DNA of 64,000 nt from Mycolicibacterium aurum (GTDB lineage Bacteria; Actinomycetota; Actinomycetes; Mycobacteriales; Mycobacteriaceae). Below the pieces are notes generated by a model. The model did no database searches and was not told where the DNA came from. It was given only the letters and a program-made list of their open reading frames with translations. Shown piece by piece: positions 34,584 through 43,900 of this stretch. Every line of letters begins with the position of its first letter. Position 1 is the first letter of the stretch. The position numbers and the translations under genes are program-made. Location: assembly GCA_900078775.1 (NCBI GenBank), contig LT549889.1, positions 3,720,001 through 3,784,000 on the forward strand. Direction: 5' to 3'.

Positions 34584-36017
34584 TCACTCGGTGGCAGCGG
34601 TGTCCGCGCCGACCTTCTCGTACTTGCGGACGTCGTTGACGACGTCCTTGCGCTGCTCGGATGTCCAGTCCAGCTGGGTCTTCGGGGTCTCGGCCCCCTC
34701 GTAGGCCCGCTCGTAGGACAGCAGGTCCCAGCCGTACTCGTGCGGCAGGTAGTCGTTGCGGATGAACCGGGTCCGGATGTCCTCGGGGAAGGTCTGCACC
34801 TGTCCGTTGAGGATCACCGTCTGCACCTTCCCGGGCTGGTACAGCACCCGGATGTCGGCCACCGGATCGCCGTCGACGACGATGATGTCGGCCAGCTTGC
34901 CCTCGGCGATCACCCCGAGGTCATCGGGCAGGCCCATCGCGTTGGCGCCGTGCTTGGTGCCGGCCTGGATGGCCTCCAGCGCGCTCATGCCGGTGTAGAG
35001 CATCAGCATCTCCAACTCGCGGGCGTGCCACTGTCCGTAGGGCACCAGCGAGAATCCGCTGTCGGTGCCCATCGCGAACTTGACCCCGGCCGCATAGGCG
35101 CGGTGCAGGCTGTCCATGGTGGCGTCGTTCATCCGCTTGGTGGCCTCGGAGATGTTCGGGCGCACCCGCAGGGTCTCGGCGAACTCCACGATGTGATGCA
35201 TCAGCAACTGGGTCGGCGCCAGCGGGATCTGACTCTTGGCCAGCTTCTCGATGGTGGCATCCGACATGTGGTTGCCGTGCATGATGTGGTCGAAGCCGGC
35301 CTCCACCGCCGCGTTCATCTCACCGTCGCCGCGGGCGTGGATGGTGATCTGCATCCCGAGCTGATGTGCGAGATCGGCACACATCTTCAGCTCGTCGTTG
35401 GTGAACGCCTGGAAGTCACCGAACGGGCTGTCGGCCAGTTTGATCAGATCCACCCCGGCCTTCTTCTGCCGGCGGATCTCGTCGACCATCTGGTCTTTGG
35501 TGTTGGTCAGCTTGCCGGTGCTGGAGTCCGGGTTACCGGTGGCATCCGGGAACCAGTCCGTCAGGCCGTTGCTGGTGGTCAGATACCTTCCGGCACTGGT
35601 CATCCGGGGCCCGTGCACGATGCCCTGCTTGATGCCCTCGCGTAGCCCCACACCGATGAAGTAGCTGCCGCCGGGCTGGGAGATGCTGGTGACACCGGCG
35701 GCCAGCACCTTCTCCACGTTCGCGGCGGCGATCAGCGTCCGCAGCTCCGGTGGCGTGTAGATGCCGATCTCTTCCTCGGTGCGCGCCAGACCGTAGGTCA
35801 TGTGGCAGTGCACATCGATCAGGCCCGGCATCACGGTCTTACCGCGGGCGTCGATCACCTCGAGTGCGGCCCCGCGGGGGATGTCGGTCTCCCGGTCCAC
35901 CGCGCCCACCTTCACGATCCGGGCATTGTGCACCAGCACCGCACAATCCGGGATCGGCGGGTTGGCATCGCCGTCGACGACGGTGCCGTTCTCGATCAAC
36001 AACCAACGATCGGTCAT
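34584..36017 (-). CDS. amidohydrolase family protein (metal-dependent hydrolase)
   Basis: 477 residues from ATG 36017. A TIM-barrel amidohydrolase with all subtype-I ligands: HxH in PGLIDVHCHMTYG, a candidate carboxylated Lys in GVDLIKLADSP, His in MQITIHARGDG and HIMHGNHMSD, and the catalytic Asp in AMGTDSGFS. The C-terminal beta-sandwich has GVIAEGKLADIIVVDGDP. It is expected to hydrolyse an amide, lactam or ester ring in the cytosol. It is the last gene of the minus-strand catabolic operon and overlaps the alpha/beta hydrolase stop (ATGA). Confidence 0.88.
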   Translation of the reverse strand: MTDRWLLIENGTVVDGDANPPIPDCAVLVHNARIVKVGAVDRETDIPRGAALEVIDARGKTVMPGLIDVHCHMTYGLARTEEEIGIYTPPELRTLIAAANVEKVLAAGVTSISQPGGSYFIGVGLREGIKQGIVHGPRMTSAGRYLTTSNGLTDWFPDATGNPDSSTGKLTNTKDQMVDEIRRQKKAGVDLIKLADSPFGDFQAFTNDELKMCADLAHQLGMQITIHARGDGEMNAAVEAGFDHIMHGNHMSDATIEKLAKSQIPLAPTQLLMHHIVEFAETLRVRPNISEATKRMNDATMDSLHRAYAAGVKFAMGTDSGFSLVPYGQWHARELEMLMLYTGMSALEAIQAGTKHGANAMGLPDDLGVIAEGKLADIIVVDGDPVADIRVLYQPGKVQTVILNGQVQTFPEDIRTRFIRNDYLPHEYGWDLLSYERAYEGAETPKTQLDWTSEQRKDVVNDVRKYEKVGADTAATE

Positions 36018-36876
36018 TTCAGTCCTCCCACACCGTGTTTGCGGATCAATTCGACGAACAGATCCGGGTTCTCGAAGTACGGAGCATGCCCACAGCCGGG
36101 CATCAGCTCCAGGGCGACGCCCGGAAGGTTCTGCTGTGCCTCGACGCCCATCGACGGCGGGGTCCACTTGTCATCGGCACCCCACACCAGCAGCACCGGT
36201 AGGTCCGGCAACCGCTTGGCCAGTTCGGCGTCCTGCCGGAAGTCGTTGCAGTCCTTGTCCAACCACTCCGACACCGCCAGCAGCGCCTGCTTGGCGCCGG
36301 TGGAGGAGTTGATCATCGACTCCTCGCGCACCCACGCCTCGGTCACCATCTCGGGATCGGAGACCAGGAACGTCAGCTTGCGCCGCACGCCCTCGACGCT
36401 GCCGTCCGAGAGCACCTCCGGCGGGGTGTGGAACTCCTGCGGGAAGTCCCCGACACCGACCGAACCGATCAGCACCAGGCCGGCCACCAGGTCCGGCCGC
36501 TGCACGGCGAGCGCGGCGCCGACATGCCCGCCCAGCGAGGTCCCGACCACGGTCACCTTCGCCAGCCCCAGCGAATCCAGCACGCCGGCGATCACATCGG
36601 TGAGGCCCTGTCCGGTGTAGTCGATGTCCGCACGCTTCTCGGCGAGGCCGTGGCCGGGGAAGTCGATGGCCAGTACCCGGAAGCCCTCGGCCACCAGCCC
36701 CGGCATCACCGGGACGAAGCGGTCGGCCCGGGAGCCCGCACCGTGCAGGCAGACCAGCACATTGTCGCCGGCCCCGATTCCACCACCCGGGTGGTGACGC
36801 CCGCCCCGGTGACGGGGTAGGCGATCACCGTCTCGCGACCGTGATGGAACGGGTAGCTGCGGTATTGCTCGGTCAC
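36014..36876 (-). pseudogene. alpha/beta hydrolase (MhpC-like), frameshifted near the N-terminus
   Basis: The gene should start at GTG 36876, which overlaps the RidA stop as GTGA. It reads VTEQYRSYPFHHGRETVIAY and on to VTTRVVESG, then leaves frame at a four-C run (36772-36775, four G on the coding strand); one more G would restore VVESGAGDNVLVCLHGAGSR. The rest (open from GTG 36760, 248 aa) is intact: oxyanion CLHGAGS, nucleophile GTSLGGHVG, acid WGADDKWT, His GCGHAPY. The repaired protein would have 287 residues and suits C-C bond hydrolysis of a ring-cleavage product. Either a recent pseudogene or a sequencing error. Confidence 0.8.
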
Positions 36877-37280
36877 GATTGCGCCGCCGGACGCACTGCC
36901 AGCACCTCGATCTCGACGCGGGCTGCCTCTTCGACCAGACCGGAGATGATCATGATCGTGTTGGGCGGGTACACGCCGGACGGGTAGACCTCGGCGAACT
37001 TCTCCAACCGGCCCTTCATGAACTCCGGGATCATGTCGCGGCCGACCAGCAGGGTGCGGAACCCGACGACGTGCTCGAAGCCCAGACCGATTGCGGCCAG
37101 CGCGATGCCGATGTTGTCGTAGGTGGCCTTCACCTGCTCGGCACCGTCGGAGGTGGGGAAGTTGCCGTCGGCGTCGGCGCCCATCTGCCCGGCCACCATG
37201 ACGATCTCTCCGGGCGTCGCGATTCCCAGGGTGGAGTAGTTGCCGAACTTCGGCAGAGGGGCGTCCTGGTAGGTGATCAC
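36873..37280 (-). CDS. RidA (YjgF/YER057c/UK114) family protein
   Basis: 135 residues. Family features: GEIVMVAGQMGADADGNFPT, DGAEQVKATYDNIGIALAA and the C-terminal GLVEEAARVEIEVLAV; a central RTLLVGRD replaces the common KxxVxxxD. RidA proteins hydrolyse reactive enamines/imines, and some members (AmnD type) deaminate 2-aminomuconate in aminophenol catabolism. Next to an extradiol dioxygenase gene, that second role is attractive but unproven. It is coupled by GTGA to the (frameshifted) hydrolase. Confidence 0.85.
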   Translation of the reverse strand: MITYQDAPLPKFGNYSTLGIATPGEIVMVAGQMGADADGNFPTSDGAEQVKATYDNIGIALAAIGLGFEHVVGFRTLLVGRDMIPEFMKGRLEKFAEVYPSGVYPPNTIMIISGLVEEAARVEIEVLAVRPAAQS

Positions 37281-37315
37281 TGCGTTATCTCTTTTCTATC
37301 TCGGTAGTTTGATGT

Positions 37316-38278
37316 CTAGACGGTGTAGCGGACAGCGCCGGTGCCGCAGATCCAGGCCGGGGTGGGTTGATAGGTCAGTACCTCGCACGGCCCACCGCCC
37401 ATGGCTCCCGCGACGGCCATCCAGTTGAGGATCTCGTGGCCGCCGTGGCCGCCGCCGGATTCGACGTCGTCATAGGTCCACCCGAACAGGGCGTCCATGT
37501 CGCCGGCGGACAGCAGATCCAGGAACTGCTTGTCCCACTCCGGGTTGACGCAGGCGTCGCCCATCTCCTCGGCCATCTTGATCTCGTATGGGCCGATGTC
37601 GGTCCACAGATTCGGGTCGCGCTCCAGATAGCCGCGGCCCTCGTTCTGGAAGGTCTTCATCCGGGTGAGAAAGTCGTCGGACTCGCGACTCGGCTCCCAG
37701 ATCGGCGGCCAGTGTGACAGACCTCCGGTGCCCCAGAACATGATTCGCTGGTCACTGCCCTCGACGGCCCTGCGTACCGCCGCACCCACCTCGTAGGCGC
37801 GTGCCATGGTGATCAGCGGCGGGGTGAACACGTTGATGTACACCGGGATGATCGGGATATCCCCTTGCGGCCGCAGCAGTTTCATCGGCACCATCAGGTT
37901 GTTTCCGAATTCCGCCGAGCTCATCCGGGCCGCATCGATACCCGAGGCCACCAGCGTGCGCAGGATCTTCTCGGCCAGTTCCCTTTCTCCGCCGAAGGTC
38001 TGCACGTGATCGAACTTCAGCAGTTCGAGCAGGTGCTCACCGGGGCCGGTGTGCTCGTCGGCCACCGCGACGCTCACCGACGGCATCAGGTTGCGGAAAT
38101 GGTTCTCGAAGTGATCGTCGAGGAAGGCGATCACCACATCGGGCTCGGCATCGGCCACCGTCTTCCTGAGCTCGGCGTACGCGGCGAACACCGCGCGGTG
38201 CTCGTCGGCGGTGACGTCGTCGGGCCAACCGAGGATCCCCGGAGCGTGCGATGCGGAGATCCCTCCGACCACCGGCAT
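37316..38278 (-). CDS. class III (LigB/DODA-type) extradiol ring-cleavage dioxygenase
   Basis: 320 residues. The LigB-fold metal ligands can be placed: His11 (GGISASHAPG), His56 or His60 (FLDDHFENHF) and Glu247 (VNPEWDKQF), with the catalytic base His189 (GGLSHWPPIW). The protein resembles gallate/protocatechuate 4,5-dioxygenase beta subunits and should cleave a catechol- or aminophenol-type ring meta to the hydroxyls using Fe(II) and O2. No separate alpha (LigA-like) subunit is encoded nearby. It ends 35 bases before the RidA gene and begins one base after the FAH gene. Confidence 0.88.
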   Translation of the reverse strand: MPVVGGISASHAPGILGWPDDVTADEHRAVFAAYAELRKTVADAEPDVVIAFLDDHFENHFRNLMPSVSVAVADEHTGPGEHLLELLKFDHVQTFGGERELAEKILRTLVASGIDAARMSSAEFGNNLMVPMKLLRPQGDIPIIPVYINVFTPPLITMARAYEVGAAVRRAVEGSDQRIMFWGTGGLSHWPPIWEPSRESDDFLTRMKTFQNEGRGYLERDPNLWTDIGPYEIKMAEEMGDACVNPEWDKQFLDLLSAGDMDALFGWTYDDVESGGGHGGHEILNWMAVAGAMGGGPCEVLTYQPTPAWICGTGAVRYTV

Positions 38279-38279
38279 C

Positions 38280-39125
38280 TCAGAACTCCGTTCGGACCTT
38301 GTTGGAAATCATTCCGACACCGGCGATCTCGACCTCGACGGTGTCCCCGTCGCGCAGGAACTCCGGCGGGTTGCGCTTGAAGCCCACCCCAGCGGCGGTG
38401 CCGCTGACGATGATGTCGCCGGGCAGCAGTGGCGTCACCTGGGAGATCTCGGAGATCAGCCGTGGGATGTCGAAAATCAGGTCGCGGGTGAACGCATTCT
38501 GCTTGACCACACCGTTGACCCGGCAGGTGACCTCGATATCGGGATTGATACCGATGCTGTCGCGGTCGACGATACCCGGGCCGATCGGGGTGGAGGCCGG
38601 CGCGTTCTTACCGAGTGTCCACTGCACGTGGCGGACCTGGCGGTCACGCACCGACACGTCGTTGACGACGGTGTAGCCGGCCACCACATCCCATGAGTCG
38701 GCCTCGGACACATTACGGGCGGGAGCGCCGATCACCACGCCGAGCTCTGCCTCCCAGTCGAATTCGACCGACACCGACGACGGCAGGTCGAGCTGGTCGT
38801 AGGGTCCGGCGATGCTGGAGAGGTCCTTCATGAAGACCACCGGGGCCTTCGGCACGGAGGCCAGGAACACGTCCTTGGACTCCTGCTGGTGGTCCAGGTA
38901 GTTGATGCCGATGCAGAAGATGCGACTCGACGAGGTGACCGGCGGCAGCAGGACGACCTCGTCGCGCTTGACCCGCGCGGACTGGGCTGCGCTGATCTGC
39001 TTCAACTGGCCCGCGGCCAGCAACACCAGCGCGTCGCGCAGCGACCAGTCCAGCCCGACGACCTCGTCACCATCGATGAACCCGCAACGCGTGGCGCCCC
39101 GGTGGACGAATTGAACTAACTGCAA
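38280..39125 (-). CDS. fumarylacetoacetate hydrolase (FAH) family protein
   Basis: 281 residues from TTG 39125, chosen because AAGGAGAAG lies right upstream and longer frames enter the ABC gene. The FAH core shows IFCIGINYLDHQQES, PVVFMKDLSSIAGPYDQL, the metal-binding acids in VSVEFDWEAELGVVIG, and IVSGTAAGVGFKRNP. Members act as fumarylpyruvate or acylpyruvate hydrolases, 2-hydroxyhepta-2,4-dienedioate isomerases, or oxalocrotonate decarboxylases/hydratases; in this operon it would process the ring-cleavage product. The rare TTG start may lower its expression. Confidence 0.86.
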   Translation of the reverse strand: MQLVQFVHRGATRCGFIDGDEVVGLDWSLRDALVLLAAGQLKQISAAQSARVKRDEVVLLPPVTSSSRIFCIGINYLDHQQESKDVFLASVPKAPVVFMKDLSSIAGPYDQLDLPSSVSVEFDWEAELGVVIGAPARNVSEADSWDVVAGYTVVNDVSVRDRQVRHVQWTLGKNAPASTPIGPGIVDRDSIGINPDIEVTCRVNGVVKQNAFTRDLIFDIPRLISEISQVTPLLPGDIIVSGTAAGVGFKRNPPEFLRDGDTVEVEIAGVGMISNKVRTEF

Positions 39126-39922
39126 CGAACTTCTCCTTCGGTATTCGTGTTCTCGTCGGCGTTGACGAAGCTCTCCTCGGTGCCACCGAGGAAGATGTGC
39201 GAGAAGCTGGGATCGGCACGCAGTTCGGCGGCCGACCCGGAGCGGCGAACCTGCCCCGAGGCCAGCACATATGCCCAATCCGCGGATGCCATAGCAAGAT
39301 TGGCGCGCTGTTCCACCAGCAGCACGGCGATGCCGCTGGCCTTCAGCTCGGCCAACTGCTCGTCCAGCAGCCGGGTGGCCATCTCCTCGGTCAAGCCCGC
39401 AGTGGGCTCGTCGAGCAGCAGCACCTTCGGCTCCAGCATCAGCACGCGCGCCATCGCCAGCATCTTGCGCTCACCGCCGGACAGGACTCCGGCGTGCCGT
39501 TTGAGCATCGCCTTGAGCTTCGGGAAAAGCTCCAGCACCCGCCCCTTGTTCTCTTCCACCTTGTTGCGCGGCAGGGTATATCCGCCGATCACGATGTTCT
39601 CTTCCACTGTCAACGGTTTGAAGACATCGTCGATCTGCGGAACGTAGCCCATCCCGCTGGCGGCGCGCTCAGCGGTGGACATGTACGTGATGTCGCCACG
39701 CTCAGCCAGTTCCACCGCCCCGCCCATCGGCTTGACCAGGCCGGCCAGCCCCTTGAGCAGGGTGCTCTTCCCGCAGCCGTTGGGCCCGACCACGCACGCA
39801 GTCGCACCGGACACCAGCTCCAGGCTGATGCCCTGCACGATCGGTACGCCGTTGTAACCGACCGTGAGGTCTTGTACGCCGAGCACCTTTGTGCCGGCGG
39901 TTTCGTTGTCAGCCAGCGACAT
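39116..39922 (-). CDS. ABC transporter ATP-binding protein, LivF type
   Basis: 268 residues from ATG 39922. Walker A CVVGPNGCGKSTLLKGL, Q-loop GYVPQIDDVF, signature VLSGGERKMLAMARVL, Walker B VLLLDEPTAGL and His-loop-equivalent Gln in LLVEQRANL. It is one of two ATPases of a hydrophobic/branched-chain amino-acid-type (HAAT) importer whose other parts follow upstream on the same strand. Its start overlaps the LivG-type gene by 14 bases. The substrate is presumably the compound degraded by the adjacent enzymes. Confidence 0.93.
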   Translation of the reverse strand: MSLADNETAGTKVLGVQDLTVGYNGVPIVQGISLELVSGATACVVGPNGCGKSTLLKGLAGLVKPMGGAVELAERGDITYMSTAERAASGMGYVPQIDDVFKPLTVEENIVIGGYTLPRNKVEENKGRVLELFPKLKAMLKRHAGVLSGGERKMLAMARVLMLEPKVLLLDEPTAGLTEEMATRLLDEQLAELKASGIAVLLVEQRANLAMASADWAYVLASGQVRRSGSAAELRADPSFSHIFLGGTEESFVNADENTNTEGEVRCS

Positions 39923-40673
39923 ACGCGTCCACCACTTCCTTGTCGCGGCGTGCTTCCGCCATCGATCCTTCGAACAGAACCTGACCACGCGCCATCACCA
40001 CGACGGCATCCGTCAGTCGCTCGACTGCGTCGAGCTCATGCGCGACCATCAGGATCGAGATCCCGCGGTCCCGCAACTCGACCAGGAATTCGGAGATGCG
40101 GTCGATGATGCTCGCGTGCACACCGGCGAACGGTTCGTCGAGCAACAGCACGTCCGGCTTGGTGGTCACGGCACGGAGCAGTTCGAGGATTCGGCGTTGA
40201 CCACCGGACAGATCGCCCATGTAATGGTTCTCCTTGGCCTGGAGCCCGAATTCGGCAAGCAACGCCCGGGCGCGCAGGACGGCCTCCCGCTGTGCGGGCA
40301 GCCAGCTCCTCCGTGGCCTGGTGAAGACCTGACCGAAACCGGTGCCACCGATCGTGGCGTCGGCCAGCAAGAGGTTCTCCAGCACCGTCAGTCGACCGAA
40401 GTCGGCGGGCATCTGGAAGGTCCGCATGATGCCGATCCTGGATCGCTTGAACGGCGGCAGCTTGGCGATGTCCTGTTCGCGGTACATGACCCGGCCCGTC
40501 TCGACCGGCGCCGTGCCGGCCAGGGCGTGCAGCAGAGTCGACTTACCGGCTCCGTTGGGTCCGACCACCGCGGTGATCTTGGCGCGTGGCACGCCCAGCG
40601 AGACGTTCTCCAGAACCCGGTTCGATCCGTAGGCCACCGTCAGGCCCTCGATGGTGAGGATGTGGTCCATCAC
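39909..40673 (-). CDS. ABC transporter ATP-binding protein, LivG type
   Basis: 254 residues. Walker A AVVGPNGAGKSTLLHALAG, Q-loop IMRTFQMPADF, signature DLSGGQRRILELLRAV, Walker B VLLLDEPFAGVH and His-loop MVAHELDAVERL. The insert after Walker A (RRSWLPAQREAVLRARALLA) is typical of LivG over LivF. Its ATG lies at 40673, overlapping the stop of the permease gene by 4 bases. Confidence 0.93.
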   Translation of the reverse strand: MMDHILTIEGLTVAYGSNRVLENVSLGVPRAKITAVVGPNGAGKSTLLHALAGTAPVETGRVMYREQDIAKLPPFKRSRIGIMRTFQMPADFGRLTVLENLLLADATIGGTGFGQVFTRPRRSWLPAQREAVLRARALLAEFGLQAKENHYMGDLSGGQRRILELLRAVTTKPDVLLLDEPFAGVHASIIDRISEFLVELRDRGISILMVAHELDAVERLTDAVVVMARGQVLFEGSMAEARRDKEVVDAYVAG

Positions 40674-41686
40674 GCGACTCCCTGCTTGTCTCCGGAGCGG
40701 ACCCAGAACGGCACGGGTTCACCGTCGATCCCGAAAGTGCGCTTCCGCTCCGGGAATACACCCTGCGGTCGCCACCACAGGAAGCCGATGATCACCAGGC
40801 CGACGACCACGAACTGCAAGGCGTCCACGGTGCCGGGCGCACCGAACTGCGGCAGGTAGCGCGTCGCCTCGGTCAGGCCCACGGGCAGCAGCAGTGCACC
40901 CATCAGCACACCGAAGCGGTTGCCCGCACCGCCGACGATCACCGCGCCCATCAGGATCAGCGTCTCCTGATACGACCAATCCGCCGGGGCGTAGGTGCCG
41001 ATGAACGTCGCGAGGATGGCACCGCTGAGCGCACCGAGGCCGCTACCGGCGGCGAATGCCGTCAGCCGCACCGCGGTCACGTTGATGCCGATCGCATCGG
41101 CCGCCTCGGGGTTCTCCCGAACCGAGCGCAGCACCCGCCACAGCGGCGACCGGGAGACCCGCAGCACGAACCATCCGGCCAGTCCCGCCATCAGAACCGC
41201 GAAACCCGCGAAGAACCAGGAGTATTCGGCCGACTTCAGGCCCAATTCTTCCTTCAGCGGGGCTGGGATCAGGTAGAGCCCGTGTCCACCTCCGAGCAGT
41301 TTCGGCATGGCGATCACCAGAGTCGAGGCGATGAGTGCGACCGCCAGCATCGCCACCGCCTGGTAGTCCGATCGCAGCCGGCGCAGCGCGACGAAGCCGA
41401 TCGGCAGCGAGACGAGCACACCGGCCAGCACCGCACCCACGAACGGCAGCGGGAACGGCAGCGATGTGCCCCAGAAGTATTCCTGGACCAGCGTTCCGCC
41501 ACCGCTTTCCGGCGCGCCCAGCGACAGCAGGGCCACCGTGTATCCGCCGACCGCCACCGACACGATGTAGCTCAGATTGAGCAGACCGGTGTCGGAGTAG
41601 TGCAGTTCCAGCCCCCAGCAGCCGATCACGGCCACCGTGGCGTACACCACCAGCGTGACGATATAGAAGCTCAGATCTGTACTCAT
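40670..41686 (-). CDS. branched-chain amino acid-type ABC permease, LivM type
   Basis: 338 residues with about nine membrane helices (for example FYIVTLVVYATVAVIGCWGL, ALIASTLVIAMPKLLGG) and the LivM cytosolic loop SPLWRVLRSVRENPEAADAI, followed by GALSGAILATF and VGGAGNRFGVLMGALLL. It forms the membrane channel with the LivH-type protein. The C-terminus is longer and basic (QGVFPERKRTFG). Gap to the LivH-type gene: 19 bases. Confidence 0.9.
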   Translation of the reverse strand: MSTDLSFYIVTLVVYATVAVIGCWGLELHYSDTGLLNLSYIVSVAVGGYTVALLSLGAPESGGGTLVQEYFWGTSLPFPLPFVGAVLAGVLVSLPIGFVALRRLRSDYQAVAMLAVALIASTLVIAMPKLLGGGHGLYLIPAPLKEELGLKSAEYSWFFAGFAVLMAGLAGWFVLRVSRSPLWRVLRSVRENPEAADAIGINVTAVRLTAFAAGSGLGALSGAILATFIGTYAPADWSYQETLILMGAVIVGGAGNRFGVLMGALLLPVGLTEATRYLPQFGAPGTVDALQFVVVGLVIIGFLWWRPQGVFPERKRTFGIDGEPVPFWVRSGDKQGVA

Positions 41687-41705
41687 GCGCGATCCGTTCC
41701 CGTGC

Positions 41706-42593
41706 TCATACTTGAAGCGCCCGACTCGACGAGAACTCCGCCCGGATGCCCTGCGGACGCACCATCAGCACACCGAGCAAGGCCACCAGCGCGACGGCCA
41801 TCTTGAAACTGGGATCGAGCCACACCGCGGTCAGCTCCGTCGCCATCCCCAGCACCAACGCGCCCAGCATGGCGCCGTACGCGTCGCCGATACCGCCGAG
41901 CACGGCCGCGGCGATCACCAGCACGATGAAGGTCCGGCCAGAGGTCGCCGAGAACGACGAACTGATGGTGAACAGCGCGACACCGGCCAGTCCACACAGC
42001 GCACCGGAGATCAGCCACGCGGTGGCCACCACCCGTTGGGTCTGGATACCGCACGACTGCGCGAGGCCTCCGTCGACCGAGGCGGCCCGCATGGCAAGCC
42101 CGAGCCGAGACTTCTTGAGCAGCAAGTGCATCCCGACCATGACCGCGATCGCCAACACGATCACGACCAGTTGCAGATCCGTGACGGCGGCACTGGCGAT
42201 GGTGAAGATCACGGTCGGCTTGGCGTCGTAATGGAAGGACAGCGGCCCGACGAGCGCCAGCAGGGTGTTGGCCAGGACCAGGCTGACCGCCAGGCTGATC
42301 ACCAACATCTGGAACACCGATACCCCACGACGGGCGAACGGTTGGTAGACGAAGTGATTGAGCAGCACCGAGACCACGGCGCCGGCTGCGACGCCAACAA
42401 GGGCGGCGCCTGCCAGCGGCAGGCCCGCCTTGTTGGCGCCCAGCGCCGCGAATCCCGCAACCACCATCGTCTCGCTGAACGCCAGGTTGAAGACGTTGGA
42501 GACGCTGTACTGCAGGGTGAAACCGACCGCGGCCAGGGCGAGCACCGCGGCGATCACCACCCCGAATACAGTCGCGGAGACAACGAGATTCAC
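41706..42593 (-). CDS. branched-chain amino acid-type ABC permease, LivH type
   Basis: 295 residues, about eight membrane helices. Hallmarks are GFTLQYSVSNVFNLAFSETM, the cytosolic loop LLKKSRLGLAMRAASVDGGL with SCGIQTQRVVATAWLIS (the LivH RAxAxDxxAAxLxGI region), and GGIGDAYGAMLGALVLG. It is the partner of the LivM-type permease. It begins 5 bases after the substrate-binding-protein stop. Confidence 0.9.
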   Translation of the reverse strand: MNLVVSATVFGVVIAAVLALAAVGFTLQYSVSNVFNLAFSETMVVAGFAALGANKAGLPLAGAALVGVAAGAVVSVLLNHFVYQPFARRGVSVFQMLVISLAVSLVLANTLLALVGPLSFHYDAKPTVIFTIASAAVTDLQLVVIVLAIAVMVGMHLLLKKSRLGLAMRAASVDGGLAQSCGIQTQRVVATAWLISGALCGLAGVALFTISSSFSATSGRTFIVLVIAAAVLGGIGDAYGAMLGALVLGMATELTAVWLDPSFKMAVALVALLGVLMVRPQGIRAEFSSSRALQV

Positions 42594-42598
42594 AGGTG

Positions 42599-43900
42599 TC
42601 AGCGCTTTCCGGCCGCGAGGGCTTCGAGCTCTTCAGCGGGCAGCTGGTTCACCAGGCGCAGCGTCTGTGCGGCCGGATCCCAGTCGTAGTACGCGAAGGC
42701 GCCGATCACGTTGTGGAATTCGTTGAGCCGGTACTCGCCGTTGGCGCCGACGTACTGGATGTCCTCGCCGTTCCCGAGTGCGGCGACACCGTCTGCGTAG
42801 TTGTTGACGACGGTCTTGCCCTCGCCCGGGGCCAGGAGCTCAGGGATCGACGCGTTGTAATCCTCGGCGTTGACCGAATCGGCCTTGGTTGCGGCCAGCC
42901 CCGCCACGATCACGCCGTCAAATGCGGCGCGGGCGTATGCGCTGTCCTGGAATGAGGGAATGTCGATACCGTCCTGACCCTCGAGCGCCTGCAGGGCCTC
43001 CAGGTAGGTCTCGGTGCCGGCTCCGCCTTCCTGGGCGTAACGGACGACGACCTGCAGCGCCTTGGCCAGCGCCTCGCTGCTGCCGTATGCCGCCAGCGCC
43101 GCCTGCTGCCATTCGCCGGTGGTGGCCAGGGTATTGGTGACCACCGGGATGTCGCCGCCACCGGCCTGGTTGAGCTCGGTGAGGAAGGTACCGGCGGTGA
43201 CGCCGTCGGCCTCGAAGACGATCGCGGAAGGCCGGTTCTGCAGGATGCGGGCGACCTCGGTGCGGTAGGACGGCTGCTCAGCGGCGATCGTCAGGGCTTC
43301 GGTGACCCCGACCCCCAGACCACTGAGCGCTTCTTCCAGCGGCGGGATATTGGCCTGCGCCGACGCACCGTTGACGAAGACCAACGCCACGTTCTCGAAG
43401 CCCTGCTGCTGGGCATGCAACGCCATCGCCTGCGCGCCGACGGTGTCCGAGGTGATCAGCCGGTAGTAGTAGTCCAGTTCGGTGCGGTCGAAGCGGCCAT
43501 CACCGGCCGGGGAGAACATCACCTGAGTGGCTTCCTCCAGCACCGGGGCCGCGGCCACGGCCTCCGCGGTGCTGGGCCCGAGCACGGCGAACAGGTTCGA
43601 GGTGGTGCTCAGCATCTGCCGGGCCGCGGGCACCGAATCGCTGGCCGTGCCCTTGGTATCGAAGGCCTCGCACTCGATGTCACGGCCCAGAACCCCACCG
43701 GCCTCGTTGATCTCCGCGGCGGCCGGCAGGCACCCGTTGACGACTTCGGCGCCCTCCACCGCGGTGGGACCGCTGAAGGCCATCAACATGCCAACCACCA
43801 GCGGATCCTCCGAAGTGCCACTTGAGCACGCGGAGACAGCCAGCATGGCGGCGACCGCCGCCGCACCTGACAGCGCTTTCATCGGTCGATCGAAGCTCAT
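42599..43900 (-). CDS. lipoprotein substrate-binding protein of the HAAT importer
   Basis: 433 residues from ATG 43900. The signal peptide ends in a lipobox AVSACSSG with Cys25, so the mature protein is lipid-anchored outside the membrane. Type-I periplasmic-binding fold (Peripla_BP_6): DPLVVGMLMAFSGPTAVEGA, AAAEINEAGGVLGRDIECEA, FAVLGPSTAEAVAAAPVLEE and GFENVALVFVNGASAQANI. It is the first gene of the minus-strand catabolic/transport operon and divergent from the GntR pair at 44171. Its ligand is unknown; HAAT binding proteins near aromatic genes often bind aromatic acids or amides. Confidence 0.9.
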   Translation of the reverse strand: MSFDRPMKALSGAAAVAAMLAVSACSSGTSEDPLVVGMLMAFSGPTAVEGAEVVNGCLPAAAEINEAGGVLGRDIECEAFDTKGTASDSVPAARQMLSTTSNLFAVLGPSTAEAVAAAPVLEEATQVMFSPAGDGRFDRTELDYYYRLITSDTVGAQAMALHAQQQGFENVALVFVNGASAQANIPPLEEALSGLGVGVTEALTIAAEQPSYRTEVARILQNRPSAIVFEADGVTAGTFLTELNQAGGGDIPVVTNTLATTGEWQQAALAAYGSSEALAKALQVVVRYAQEGGAGTETYLEALQALEGQDGIDIPSFQDSAYARAAFDGVIVAGLAATKADSVNAEDYNASIPELLAPGEGKTVVNNYADGVAALGNGEDIQYVGANGEYRLNEFHNVIGAFAYYDWDPAAQTLRLVNQLPAEELEALAAGKR

